In this document: in pieces, positions 1 to 6,491 of the stretch
Layout of the letters: every line of letters starts with the position of its first letter
Numbering within the stretch: the first letter of the stretch is position 1
Source of the DNA: an uncultured Eubacteriales bacterium
Lineage (GTDB): Bacteria > Bacillota > Clostridia > Oscillospirales > CAG-272
Reading direction: 5' to 3'
Length of the DNA stretch: 7,955 nucleotides
NCBI GenBank assembly: GCA_934500855.1
Contig: CAKSUH010000063.1
Coordinates: 1 to 7,955 of the forward strand
Position numbers and translations under genes: made by a program
The notes under the pieces: model-generated
Told to the model about the DNA's origin: nothing
The model's input: only the letters and a program-made list of their open reading frames with translations
Database searches by the model: none

Positions 1-1055
1 ATTTCGGCGATTGACGGGCTTAATACTTTGGTTAGGGGCCAGAAGCTTCCGATATTTTCGGCAAGCGGTCTGCCGCCAAGATCGTATACGCTGTCCAGCA
101 AAGCCTTCATCTGCTCGTACAGGAAGAAGGTGTAACCTGCTTTTTCCTCCTCGGTGTCGGAGAGCTTTGCGCTCCACGGGAAGGCTTCGCGAACATGGTT
201 GTGGTAGGTTCCGTTTTCCCAGGTCCGCTTTCCGTGCCAGAGAAGCAGGGGCATATCGCTGCCGTAGAAAATCCGTTCCTGCGGCAGATGCTCCAGCATA
301 AAGCGGTGCATGGCAGGATTCACAACGGCGGCGCAGTCAAACCAGAAGCCCTTCATGTCACTGCCCATCTCGCGCAGAGCCTCTTCGATGACCTCGATGT
401 TGTAGCTTCTTCCGTAGTGTGCGATGATGATGCGGACATCCGGGAATTTCTGGCGCAGCTCCAACAGCTCCCGAATGTTGTCGGGGGAGGCGATTCTTCC
501 CGCGCGCGGCAGGTGAATCGTTACGGCGCGTTTGTTGCGGTCGAGCGACTTCATGAAAGCGTCGGGCAGGAAATCCGGAATGCGGATGTCCGCGCCTTTT
601 TCGCCGGATACCAGGTCCGGATAGGGCTTATAGCCGACGAAGCCGCCGCGCAGAAGCATTTCCTCGCATCCGTCGGGGTCCATATCGGGGGAAATCGCCA
701 TCTCCGCCGTGCGGAAGGTGAGGTGACCTTCGGTCTTTCCGTTCAGGAGCAGGTCCTCCAGATGGCGGTTGGCGCTTGCCAGATCCACGCCGCGGATCGG
801 CATCGGAAACGCGTTGACGGAGAAGTCGCGCGCTCCCCAGAGCGTTTCCATGTAGCAGGCAAGGTCGGCTTCGTCCATAAGGAAGCCGCACTGCATTGCC
901 CAGTCTTTGTCGATCTGTTCCTGCTTCACATGAACGGCGTCGGACGGGCGGGTGACATGCAGGTGCATATCAAAGAGTTTTTGGGGCAGACGGGGGTTGA
1001 TGTGCTCCTCAAAATAGGCAATATCGCGATCTGTTTTCTGAAAATAAGGTAACAT
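1..1055 (-). CDS. Amidohydrolase-family (Amidohydro_2-type) TIM-barrel hydrolase, 3' end outside window
   Basis: Read on the minus strand, the frame stays open from ATG at 1055 to the window edge, giving 351 residues without a stop. The metal-site pattern of the amidohydrolase superfamily is visible in order: HxH at residues 31-33 (DMHLHV), Lys143 in GYKPYP, His181 in TIHLP, His213 in IIAHYGRS and Asp267 in YGSDMP. Such proteins are cytoplasmic metal-dependent hydrolases, lactonases or decarboxylases; the substrate cannot be told from sequence. The start is supported by GGAAAGGA about 6 bases upstream and by good coding sense from residue 1. No signal peptide is seen. It lies 62 bases after the oxidoreductase gene on the same strand, and I see no good minus-strand promoter in that gap, so cotranscription is likely. 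A lactonase or sugar-acid hydrolase paired with the dehydrogenase is a reasonable inference. The family call is secure; the reaction is not. Confidence 0.88.
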   Translation of the reverse strand, partial: MLPYFQKTDRDIAYFEEHINPRLPQKLFDMHLHVTRPSDAVHVKQEQIDKDWAMQCGFLMDEADLACYMETLWGARDFSVNAFPMPIRGVDLASANRHLEDLLLNGKTEGHLTFRTAEMAISPDMDPDGCEEMLLRGGFVGYKPYPDLVSGEKGADIRIPDFLPDAFMKSLDRNKRAVTIHLPRAGRIASPDNIRELLELRQKFPDVRIIIAHYGRSYNIEVIEEALREMGSDMKGFWFDCAAVVNPAMHRFMLEHLPQERIFYGSDMPLLLWHGKRTWENGTYHNHVREAFPWSAKLSDTEEEKAGYTFFLYEQMKALLDSVYDLGGRPLAENIGSFWPLTKVLSPSIAE

Positions 1056-1095
1056 GGTTTTTCCTTTCCGATTTTATTTTTTTATGTAAAACCAC

Positions 1096-1124
1096 TTGAC
1101 AAACAATGCGTTTTCTGCTATGAT
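1096..1124 (+). promoter_or_regulatory. Consensus-like promoter pointing antisense into the oxidoreductase gene
   Basis: TTGACA (1096-1101), a 17-base spacer and TATGAT (1119-1124) form a strong sigma-A-type promoter on the plus strand. It sits in the 62-base gap between two minus-strand genes, and its -10 box overlaps the oxidoreductase stop codon. A transcript would begin near 1131 and run antisense through that gene. No plus-strand gene is recognisable downstream before 2161. The match is as good as at the sense promoters, but function is unproven. Confidence 0.45.
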
Positions 1125-1972
1125 ATTGTGTGTAAAGAAATTTCTTTTCCGGTGCGGTAGCTTTCCTCAATTGCGCAGGCAATGCGGACATGATCCGGCA
1201 GTCCCGAAGGCGTTTCGCGGCGCTTGCCGTTCAGCTGAGCGCGGAAAACCGAAAACTCTCTCGCATAGAGCGCGGGAATGTTTACGACATGACCGATGAA
1301 GGTATCTCTGCGGAAGGAAACCGACGCCGTGTAGGTGTCGCATCCGAAGAAGAGCGAGGCGAAGAAGTTTCCGTATTCCAGAATTGCCGTAATGTGGTCG
1401 CCCTGTCGGATTGCACGAACGGATTTGATTTCGTTTCCGAGCACCGTCAGGCACATCTGCACCAGATGCGGCGCGTAAAACAGGAAGCCGCCGTAAGGGC
1501 TTTCGGGTTCAACGGGAGCCGAAAACGAGGCACCAATCACTTCTGCGGGGTTCTCCGCAACCCGATTGCGAAGGCGGACCAGTGACGGTGCGTATTGCAG
1601 GCAGGAGCCGCCGGAAAGCAGAACGCCGTTTTCCTGCGCCAGCTTCAGCAGTTCCTCGGTTTCCGCCACAGACCCACAGAGCGGCTTGTCCATGAATATC
1701 ACGGTTCCGGGTGTGAGGTAGGGACGGGCGAGCGACAGGTGGTCGGCTCCGTTTCGGGCGGTTATCATCACGCCGTCAACACGGTTGGCAAATGCGGCGG
1801 GGTCGGTTGTGCACGGAACGCCGAATTCCGAAGAAAAACGGTCGTTCGCGGCGGGTTCTGCGCCGAAAGCACCGACCAGCGTCATTTCGGGACAGTTGCG
1901 CATCAGCTGTGCAAATGCCCGCGCATGAGAACTTTCGGTGCCGATGACGGCGATGCGTTTGGTCTGTTTCAT
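1118..1972 (-). CDS. Gfo/Idh/MocA-family NAD(P)-dependent oxidoreductase, short form
   Basis: This 284-residue protein opens with a Rossmann strand and nucleotide loop (IAVIGTESSHARAF, residues 7-20). The loop is a GTxxSHA variant rather than the usual GxGxxG. The family signature DKP follows at 95-97 (FMDKPLCG), with Lys96 the usual catalytic lysine. His169 (FYAPHLVQM) matches the conserved C-terminal-domain histidine, but the aspartate normally four residues before it seems replaced (Tyr166 nearby). Known relatives oxidise or reduce sugars, inositols or sugar acids in the cytoplasm with NAD(P). At 284 residues it is shorter than the common 330-390, mostly in the C-terminal substrate domain. 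Translation starts directly before the Rossmann strand; AAAGGTGA lies about 12 bases upstream, a rather long spacing. A strong promoter sits about 110 bases upstream, and the amidohydrolase gene follows. The substrate is unknown. Confidence 0.9.
   Translation of the reverse strand: MKQTKRIAVIGTESSHARAFAQLMRNCPEMTLVGAFGAEPAANDRFSSEFGVPCTTDPAAFANRVDGVMITARNGADHLSLARPYLTPGTVIFMDKPLCGSVAETEELLKLAQENGVLLSGGSCLQYAPSLVRLRNRVAENPAEVIGASFSAPVEPESPYGGFLFYAPHLVQMCLTVLGNEIKSVRAIRQGDHITAILEYGNFFASLFFGCDTYTASVSFRRDTFIGHVVNIPALYAREFSVFRAQLNGKRRETPSGLPDHVRIACAIEESYRTGKEISLHTIS
1134..1147. repeat. Perfect 14-base palindrome next to the antisense promoter
   Basis: AAAGAAATTTCTTT is its own reverse complement. 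It lies just downstream of the antisense -10 box, where an operator would sit, but also within the last codons of the oxidoreductase gene (Lys-Glu-Ile-Ser), so it may be chance. Confidence 0.3.
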
Positions 1973-1996
1973 AATCTCGATCTCTCACCTTTCCGA

Positions 1997-2015
1997 CGGC
2001 GGCAGGAATCCGCCG
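1997..2015 (-). other. GC-rich hairpin in the oxidoreductase mRNA leader
   Basis: CGGCGG and CCGCCG form a perfect 6-base stem around a 7-base loop. The hairpin ends a few bases before the purine-rich ribosome binding site AAAGGTGA (near 1985-1992). It could tune translation or stability. It does not match a riboswitch I recognise, and there is no U-tract to make it a terminator. Confidence 0.35.
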
Positions 2016-2049
2016 GGTTCTTCCAAGGGGAGAAATCTTTTTTGGCGAA

Positions 2050-2071
2050 TAACTAACCAACCGTTTATTTA
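2050..2071. promoter_or_regulatory. Imperfect 22-base inverted repeat, candidate operator in the oxidoreductase leader
   Basis: The arms TAAATAAAC and GGTTAGTTA (minus-strand reading) match in 7 of 9 positions as inverted repeats around a GGTT centre. It lies about 11-32 bases after the predicted start site, a position where a bound repressor would block transcription. It overlaps the 16-base motif that also occurs at 5297-5312. The regulator is unknown. Confidence 0.4.
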
Positions 2072-2078
2072 CTTGATC

Positions 2079-2092
2079 TGATAATACTATCA
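2079..2092. promoter_or_regulatory. Small inverted repeat overlapping the -10 box, candidate operator
   Basis: TGATA and TATCA form perfect 5-base arms around ATAC. The repeat covers part of the -10 box and the predicted start site of the minus-strand promoter, a common place for a repressor site. Short perfect arms arise by chance in AT-rich DNA, so this is tentative. Confidence 0.25.
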
Positions 2093-2117
2093 TACCATAT
2101 TTTAGTACATTTGTCAA
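2089..2117 (-). promoter_or_regulatory. Sigma-A-type promoter for the oxidoreductase-amidohydrolase operon
   Basis: On the minus strand, TTGACA (2117-2112) is separated by exactly 17 bases from TATGAT (2094-2089). This is a perfect -35 box and a 5/6 -10 box in an AT-rich pocket. Transcription would start near 2082, leaving a leader of about 110 bases before the ATG at 1972. No other promoter of this quality reads in this direction nearby. Confidence 0.85.
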
Positions 2118-2160
2118 TCGGAAAAGCAAAAAATGATCCGACAAAAATGAGGAGCAAGAC

Positions 2161-3369
<1,209 letters not shown>

Positions 3370-3417
3370 GTTCGGATCTGAACCGCAGCAAAACCGACAA
3401 GGCAAAGGGGGATTTGC

Positions 3418-4563
3418 ATGAAGTTTGAGCTCAACACGATGACGGAGGAGGAATATCCCGAACTGCTTCCGTTCCTGGACCGCGCCTTCGGCTTCGACCC
3501 GGAAAAGAACGGGTTTCTGACCTTTCTGCCGAAGCTTTACAGGCGGGAGGCGGAGCCGTGGCGGTATAACATCGCCGCAAAAAACACGGAAACAGGCGCG
3601 CTTTCGGCGGTCTTGGGGCTTTATCCGCAGACCGTTTGGGTGGCGGAAAGAAAGCTGACCTGCATGGCGCTCGGCAACATGGCGACGGATCCCGAATGCA
3701 GGGGACAGGGGCTGATGAGCCTTCTGATGCAGGAAGGGGCGGACCGTTGCAGAAAGGCGGGATACGATCTCGCGGTTCTGGGCGGACAGCGGCAACGCTA
3801 CGCACGGTTCGGATTCGAACCGACGGTCGGGGACCGCACCTTCCGCCTGACCGACGCGAATTTCCGTCACTGCTTCGGAAACAAACCGAATCCGATCACG
3901 GTTCGCCCCGTGACGGCGGATGATCCGATCCTTTCGGAAATGGAGGCGCTCCACAACGCACAGCCCGTTCGGGCAGAGCGGGCGTCGGAGCGGTTCTTCG
4001 ACATCCTGTGCTCATGGAACTACCGTCCGTATGCGGCATTCAGAGACGGAAGCCTGATCGGATATTTCCTGCGAAACGGCAACGAGATCCGCGAACCGGT
4101 CCTGTATGATCCCGACGATCTGCTGCCGATTCTTGCAGCCGCAAGAACCACCCCCGAAGCGCTGACGCTTGCGCTCTCTCCGTGGGAGAACGGGCTGAGC
4201 CTGCGCGCGGCGGCGGTTGCTGAGGAAGAGGGGAAAAAGCAATGGGAAAAATTTGCCGTTCTGCGGTTTGTCCCGGTTTTGCAGGCGTTTCTTACCCTGC
4301 GGATGTCCGAGTGCCGCGCGGATGACGGAACGCTCACCGTTCGGATCGAGAACGGACCGTATACGGAAAACCTGACCGTAACCGTTCGCGACGGTGTTCC
4401 CGTTGTGCGGGAAAGCCGCGAAAGCCCCGAGCTGACGCTGACCTATCCCGAGGCGATGATGTTCTTCTTCGGAAACGATTCACCCGCGCGTCTGCTTTGC
4501 GGAAGCGCCCTTCGCTGGCTGTTCCCGCTTCCGCTCTCTCTGCGGATGGCGGATCACGCATAA
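3418..4563 (+). CDS. GNAT-family N-acetyltransferase, Eis-like
   Basis: This 381-residue protein has an N-terminal GNAT domain (about 1-140) with the acetyl-CoA pyrophosphate loop RGQGLMSLLM at residues 95-104, preceded by the expected beta strand (ALGNMATDPEC). YARFGFEP (128-135) is the typical GNAT motif near the end of that domain. The remaining 240 residues fit the second GNAT-like and C-terminal SCP2-like domains of the Eis architecture, whose members are about 400 residues and acetylate amines in aminoglycosides or proteins. The C-terminal part (about 290-380, including LTLTYPEAMMFFFG) is consistent with the SCP2-like domain. The substrate is not predictable and resistance should not be assumed. 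AAAGGGGG at 3404-3411 lies 6 bases before the ATG. It follows the serine dehydratase gene by 48 bases with no terminator between them, so cotranscription is likely. No signal peptide is seen. Confidence 0.85.
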   Translation: MKFELNTMTEEEYPELLPFLDRAFGFDPEKNGFLTFLPKLYRREAEPWRYNIAAKNTETGALSAVLGLYPQTVWVAERKLTCMALGNMATDPECRGQGLMSLLMQEGADRCRKAGYDLAVLGGQRQRYARFGFEPTVGDRTFRLTDANFRHCFGNKPNPITVRPVTADDPILSEMEALHNAQPVRAERASERFFDILCSWNYRPYAAFRDGSLIGYFLRNGNEIREPVLYDPDDLLPILAAARTTPEALTLALSPWENGLSLRAAAVAEEEGKKQWEKFAVLRFVPVLQAFLTLRMSECRADDGTLTVRIENGPYTENLTVTVRDGVPVVRESRESPELTLTYPEAMMFFFGNDSPARLLCGSALRWLFPLPLSLRMADHA

Positions 4564-4567
4564 ATCC

Positions 4568-4587
4568 GTACCGTGATGACGCGGTAC
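4568..4587 (+). other. Weak hairpin between acetyltransferase and membrane-protein genes
   Basis: GTACCG and CGGTAC form a 6-base stem with an 8-base loop directly after the acetyltransferase stop codon. There is no following T-run, so it is not a standard intrinsic terminator; it may be an mRNA processing or stability element, or chance. Confidence 0.25.
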
Positions 4588-4613
4588 AAATTCAGAAAAG
4601 GAAGGAAAGAAAC

Positions 4614-5186
4614 ATGAAAAAAGATTCCGTAAAAAAATCAGCCTACTCCAAGTTTGACGACGAGCGCTCGGTTGCAATGAGCATTCTGCCGAAGCCCGAC
4701 AAGAAGCTCAAGCGCCGCAAGATGCTCCTGATTCTCGGTTACATCGGATTCCTCGGCCTCTGGGGAGTCGCCTTCGCGCTGTTCACCGCAATTGCCGCGA
4801 TTCTGGGAACCTTCTCCCTGATCTCGCTGCTGGTCCTGGTCTTCTTCACATGGCGGTATGTCAAGCCGGAATACGAGATCACGATTCACATGGGGAATCT
4901 GAATGTCGCGGTGATTTTCGGCGGCATCACCAGAAAAGAACTCTTCAACTGCCGTGTTCAGGATCTGAAGGTGATTTCCCGCTATCAGACCGATGAGCAG
5001 AAGGCGGAAGCGGACGGCTTTGAAGCGGACAGAAAGCTCGTGATGCTCTCCGAAGAGCCGGACAAAGAAGTTTTTTATGCGATCTATGCGCCCGAGGAAG
5101 GCGAAAAGACCGTTCTGATTTTCGACACCGAGGAAAAGCTGAGAAAAATGCTGAAGTATTACGGCGGCGAGGCGTTCCGCGCCTGA
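4614..5186 (+). CDS. Small two-helix membrane protein, DUF6106-like, function unknown
   Basis: This is a 190-residue protein of unknown function. A basic, hydrophilic N-terminus (KPDKKLKRRK, residues 27-36) precedes two adjacent hydrophobic segments at about 37-57 and 59-80, separated by a very short turn. A soluble C-terminal domain rich in beta strands and charge follows (about 85-190; YEITIHMGNLNVAVIFGG, then RKELF). The pattern, two helices followed by a small PH-like soluble domain, reminds me of DUF6106 proteins of Clostridia; this is recollection, not a search. The frame is open upstream to 4497, but 4614 is the better start: AGGAAGG at 4599-4605 is ideally spaced and the upstream stretch overlaps the acetyltransferase gene. 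The gap to that gene is 50 bases and contains only a weak hairpin. The soluble domain is probably cytoplasmic, by the positive-inside rule applied to the N-terminus. Confidence 0.85.
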   Translation: MKKDSVKKSAYSKFDDERSVAMSILPKPDKKLKRRKMLLILGYIGFLGLWGVAFALFTAIAAILGTFSLISLLVLVFFTWRYVKPEYEITIHMGNLNVAVIFGGITRKELFNCRVQDLKVISRYQTDEQKAEADGFEADRKLVMLSEEPDKEVFYAIYAPEEGEKTVLIFDTEEKLRKMLKYYGGEAFRA

Positions 5187-5199
5187 TGCCGACCCCCGA

Positions 5200-5231
5200 T
5201 CCCTGCGATGCCCGTTTCGGCACTGCAGGGA
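5200..5231 (+). terminator. Candidate hairpin after the membrane-protein gene, not a canonical terminator
   Basis: TCCCTGC and GCAGGGA form a perfect 7-base stem, with an inner GCC/GGC stem after a 3x3 internal loop. It lies 14 bases after the stop codon at 5186, where the middle transcript should end before the strong promoter at 5320. No T-run follows. A second small hairpin (CTCCG-AGC-CGGAG, 5266-5278) also lacks one. Termination here is only inferred from position. Confidence 0.25.
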
Positions 5232-5296
5232 CGGCGTGCGTTCCCGGGAGCCCCGTTTTTCGGAACTCCGAGCCGGAGACGGAAACGGATTACGGG

Positions 5297-5312
5297 AACT
5301 AAATAAATGGTT
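5297..5312 (+). promoter_or_regulatory. Motif shared with the oxidoreductase promoter region, candidate operator
   Basis: The 16 bases AACTAAATAAATGGTT match AAGTAAATAAACGGTT (minus strand, 2074-2059) at 14 of 16 positions, in the same orientation relative to transcription. Here the motif ends 7 bases before the -35 box. A shared regulator of the two operons is the inference. Confidence 0.4.
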
Positions 5313-5319
5313 AGATATA

Positions 5320-5348
5320 TTGACAAACAGAGTCTTTTGTGGTATAAT
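5320..5348 (+). promoter_or_regulatory. Consensus sigma-A promoter of the aldolase-lyase operon
   Basis: TTGACA at 5320-5325 and TATAAT at 5343-5348 with a 17-base spacer match the sigma-A consensus at every position. The start site should fall near 5355, about 39 bases before the aldolase ATG. The strength suggests high expression when not repressed, which makes an operator nearby plausible. Confidence 0.9.
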
Positions 5349-5393
5349 GAGGGCGAAAAGAACAAAAACGCCGGAAGAAGGAAGGAAAAACGC

Positions 5394-6446
5394 ATGAACA
5401 GAAGGGATTTGGCACTCAAACAATTCGCACAGGGAACGGTTATCCCGGCAACGCCGCTGGTACTCGACGCAAACCGGAAATTCGATCCGGCAGGACAGAA
5501 ACTGCTCAACGGCTACTACCTGGAAGCGGGCGCGGGCGGAATCGCTACCGCCGTGCACAGCACGCAGTTTGAGATTCGCGACCCGAAATTCGGACTGTTT
5601 GAAACGGTAATCGGAACGGTGGCGGAATCGATTGACGAATACGAAGCGCGCAAGGGGCGGACGGTTATCCGCGTTGCGGGTGTTTGCGGAAGAACCGAGC
5701 AGGCTGTGCGGGAAGCGGAGCTTGCAAAGCGCTACGGTTACGATGCGGTCCTGCTCAGCCCGGGCGGACTGAACGACGAGAGCGAGGACTATCTGGTTGA
5801 GCGCACCCGTGCGGTTGCACAGGTGATGCCCGTTATCGGATTCTATCTCCAGACTGCGGTCGGCGGCAGACGGCTTTCCTATGACTACTGGCTGCAGGTC
5901 TGCAACACTCCCGGCGTGATCGGCGTCAAGGTTGCGGCATTCAATCGGTATGCAACCATTGATGTTATGCGTGCGGCGGCATTCAGCGACCGTGCGGACG
6001 AAATCGCGATCTACACGGGCAACGATGACAACATCGTTGCGGATCTGACCTCCGTCTTTACCTTCCGCGGGGAGGACGGGAAGGAGCGTACACGGCGCTT
6101 TGTGGGCGGACTGCTGGGTCACTGGTCGGTTTGGACGCACAGCGTGGTGGAACTGTTCGGAAAAATCAAAGAGAACCCGAACGATCCCGTATGGCGCACG
6201 CTGGCGGCGCAGGTGACCGATGCAAACGGCGCGATCTTCGATGTGGCAAACAATTTCACCGGTTGCATTTCCGGTATTCACGAGATTCTGCACCGTCAGG
6301 GACTGATGCCCTATATCCACTGCCTGTGCGATCACGAGCATCTGTCGGAGGGACAGACCGAGGAGATCGACCGCGTTTGCAGAATGTATCCGCATCTGAC
6401 GGATGACGAATTTGTCGCGGAATACCTGCGGACGCATCGGTCTTAA
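5394..6446 (+). CDS. DapA/N-acetylneuraminate lyase-family aldolase or dehydratase, divergent
   Basis: A 350-residue class I (Schiff-base) aldolase-type TIM barrel. The Schiff-base lysine is Lys179 in GVIGVKVAAF and the partner tyrosine is Tyr151 in VIGFYLQTA; both fit the DHDPS/NAL family. Two other hallmarks differ: the GTTGE loop is replaced around residues 47-58 (AGGIATAVHSTQ), and the usual PYY becomes PGG (123-125). This argues against lysine biosynthesis. It is longer than the usual 290-300 residues, with extra sequence near 222-236 and at the C-terminus. Related enzymes cleave or dehydrate 2-keto-3-deoxy sugar acids or sialic acid to give pyruvate. The frame is open back to 5307, but the promoter -10 box lies inside that extension, so the start is 5394, with AAGGAAGG at 5378-5385. 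The lyase gene follows after 45 bases in the same operon, favouring a sugar-acid role. Confidence 0.88.
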   Translation: MNRRDLALKQFAQGTVIPATPLVLDANRKFDPAGQKLLNGYYLEAGAGGIATAVHSTQFEIRDPKFGLFETVIGTVAESIDEYEARKGRTVIRVAGVCGRTEQAVREAELAKRYGYDAVLLSPGGLNDESEDYLVERTRAVAQVMPVIGFYLQTAVGGRRLSYDYWLQVCNTPGVIGVKVAAFNRYATIDVMRAAAFSDRADEIAIYTGNDDNIVADLTSVFTFRGEDGKERTRRFVGGLLGHWSVWTHSVVELFGKIKENPNDPVWRTLAAQVTDANGAIFDVANNFTGCISGIHEILHRQGLMPYIHCLCDHEHLSEGQTEEIDRVCRMYPHLTDDEFVAEYLRTHRS

Positions 6447-6491
6447 GCAACGGAGCGCCGATTCAACGGTCCGAGGACGGAGGAACGATCT

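Noticed and set aside
195..1052. Open plus-strand frame of 285 codons
   Set aside because: Codon-aligned shadow of the minus-strand amidohydrolase, which has the full set of metal-binding motifs.
1056..1117. Separate minus-strand promoter for the amidohydrolase
   Set aside because: The best pair (TTGTCA and TAAAAT) has a 20-base spacer and would place the start site almost on the ribosome binding site.
1190..2056. Two plus-strand frames (131 and 153 codons) downstream of the antisense promoter
   Set aside because: Both are codon-aligned shadows of the oxidoreductase gene and have no recognisable family motif; the antisense promoter more likely makes non-coding RNA if it is active.
2111..2139. 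Possible plus-strand promoter for the serine dehydratase (TTGTCA with a 17-base spacer)
   Set aside because: The -10 position reads TGATCC, a very poor match; no other plus-strand combination in the gap was convincing.
3418..4563. Reading the Eis-like acetyltransferase as an antibiotic-resistance gene
   Set aside because: Only the fold family is visible; Eis-like GNATs have varied substrates and nothing in the context indicates aminoglycosides.
4497..4613. Upstream in-frame start for the membrane protein gene
   Set aside because: It overlaps the acetyltransferase coding region, has no good ribosome binding site and reads as an Arg/Ser-rich shadow; 4614 is well supported.
5307..5393. Upstream in-frame start for the aldolase gene
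   Set aside because: The consensus -35 and -10 boxes lie inside this stretch, so a transcript from that promoter would not contain the start; 5394 has a proper ribosome binding site.
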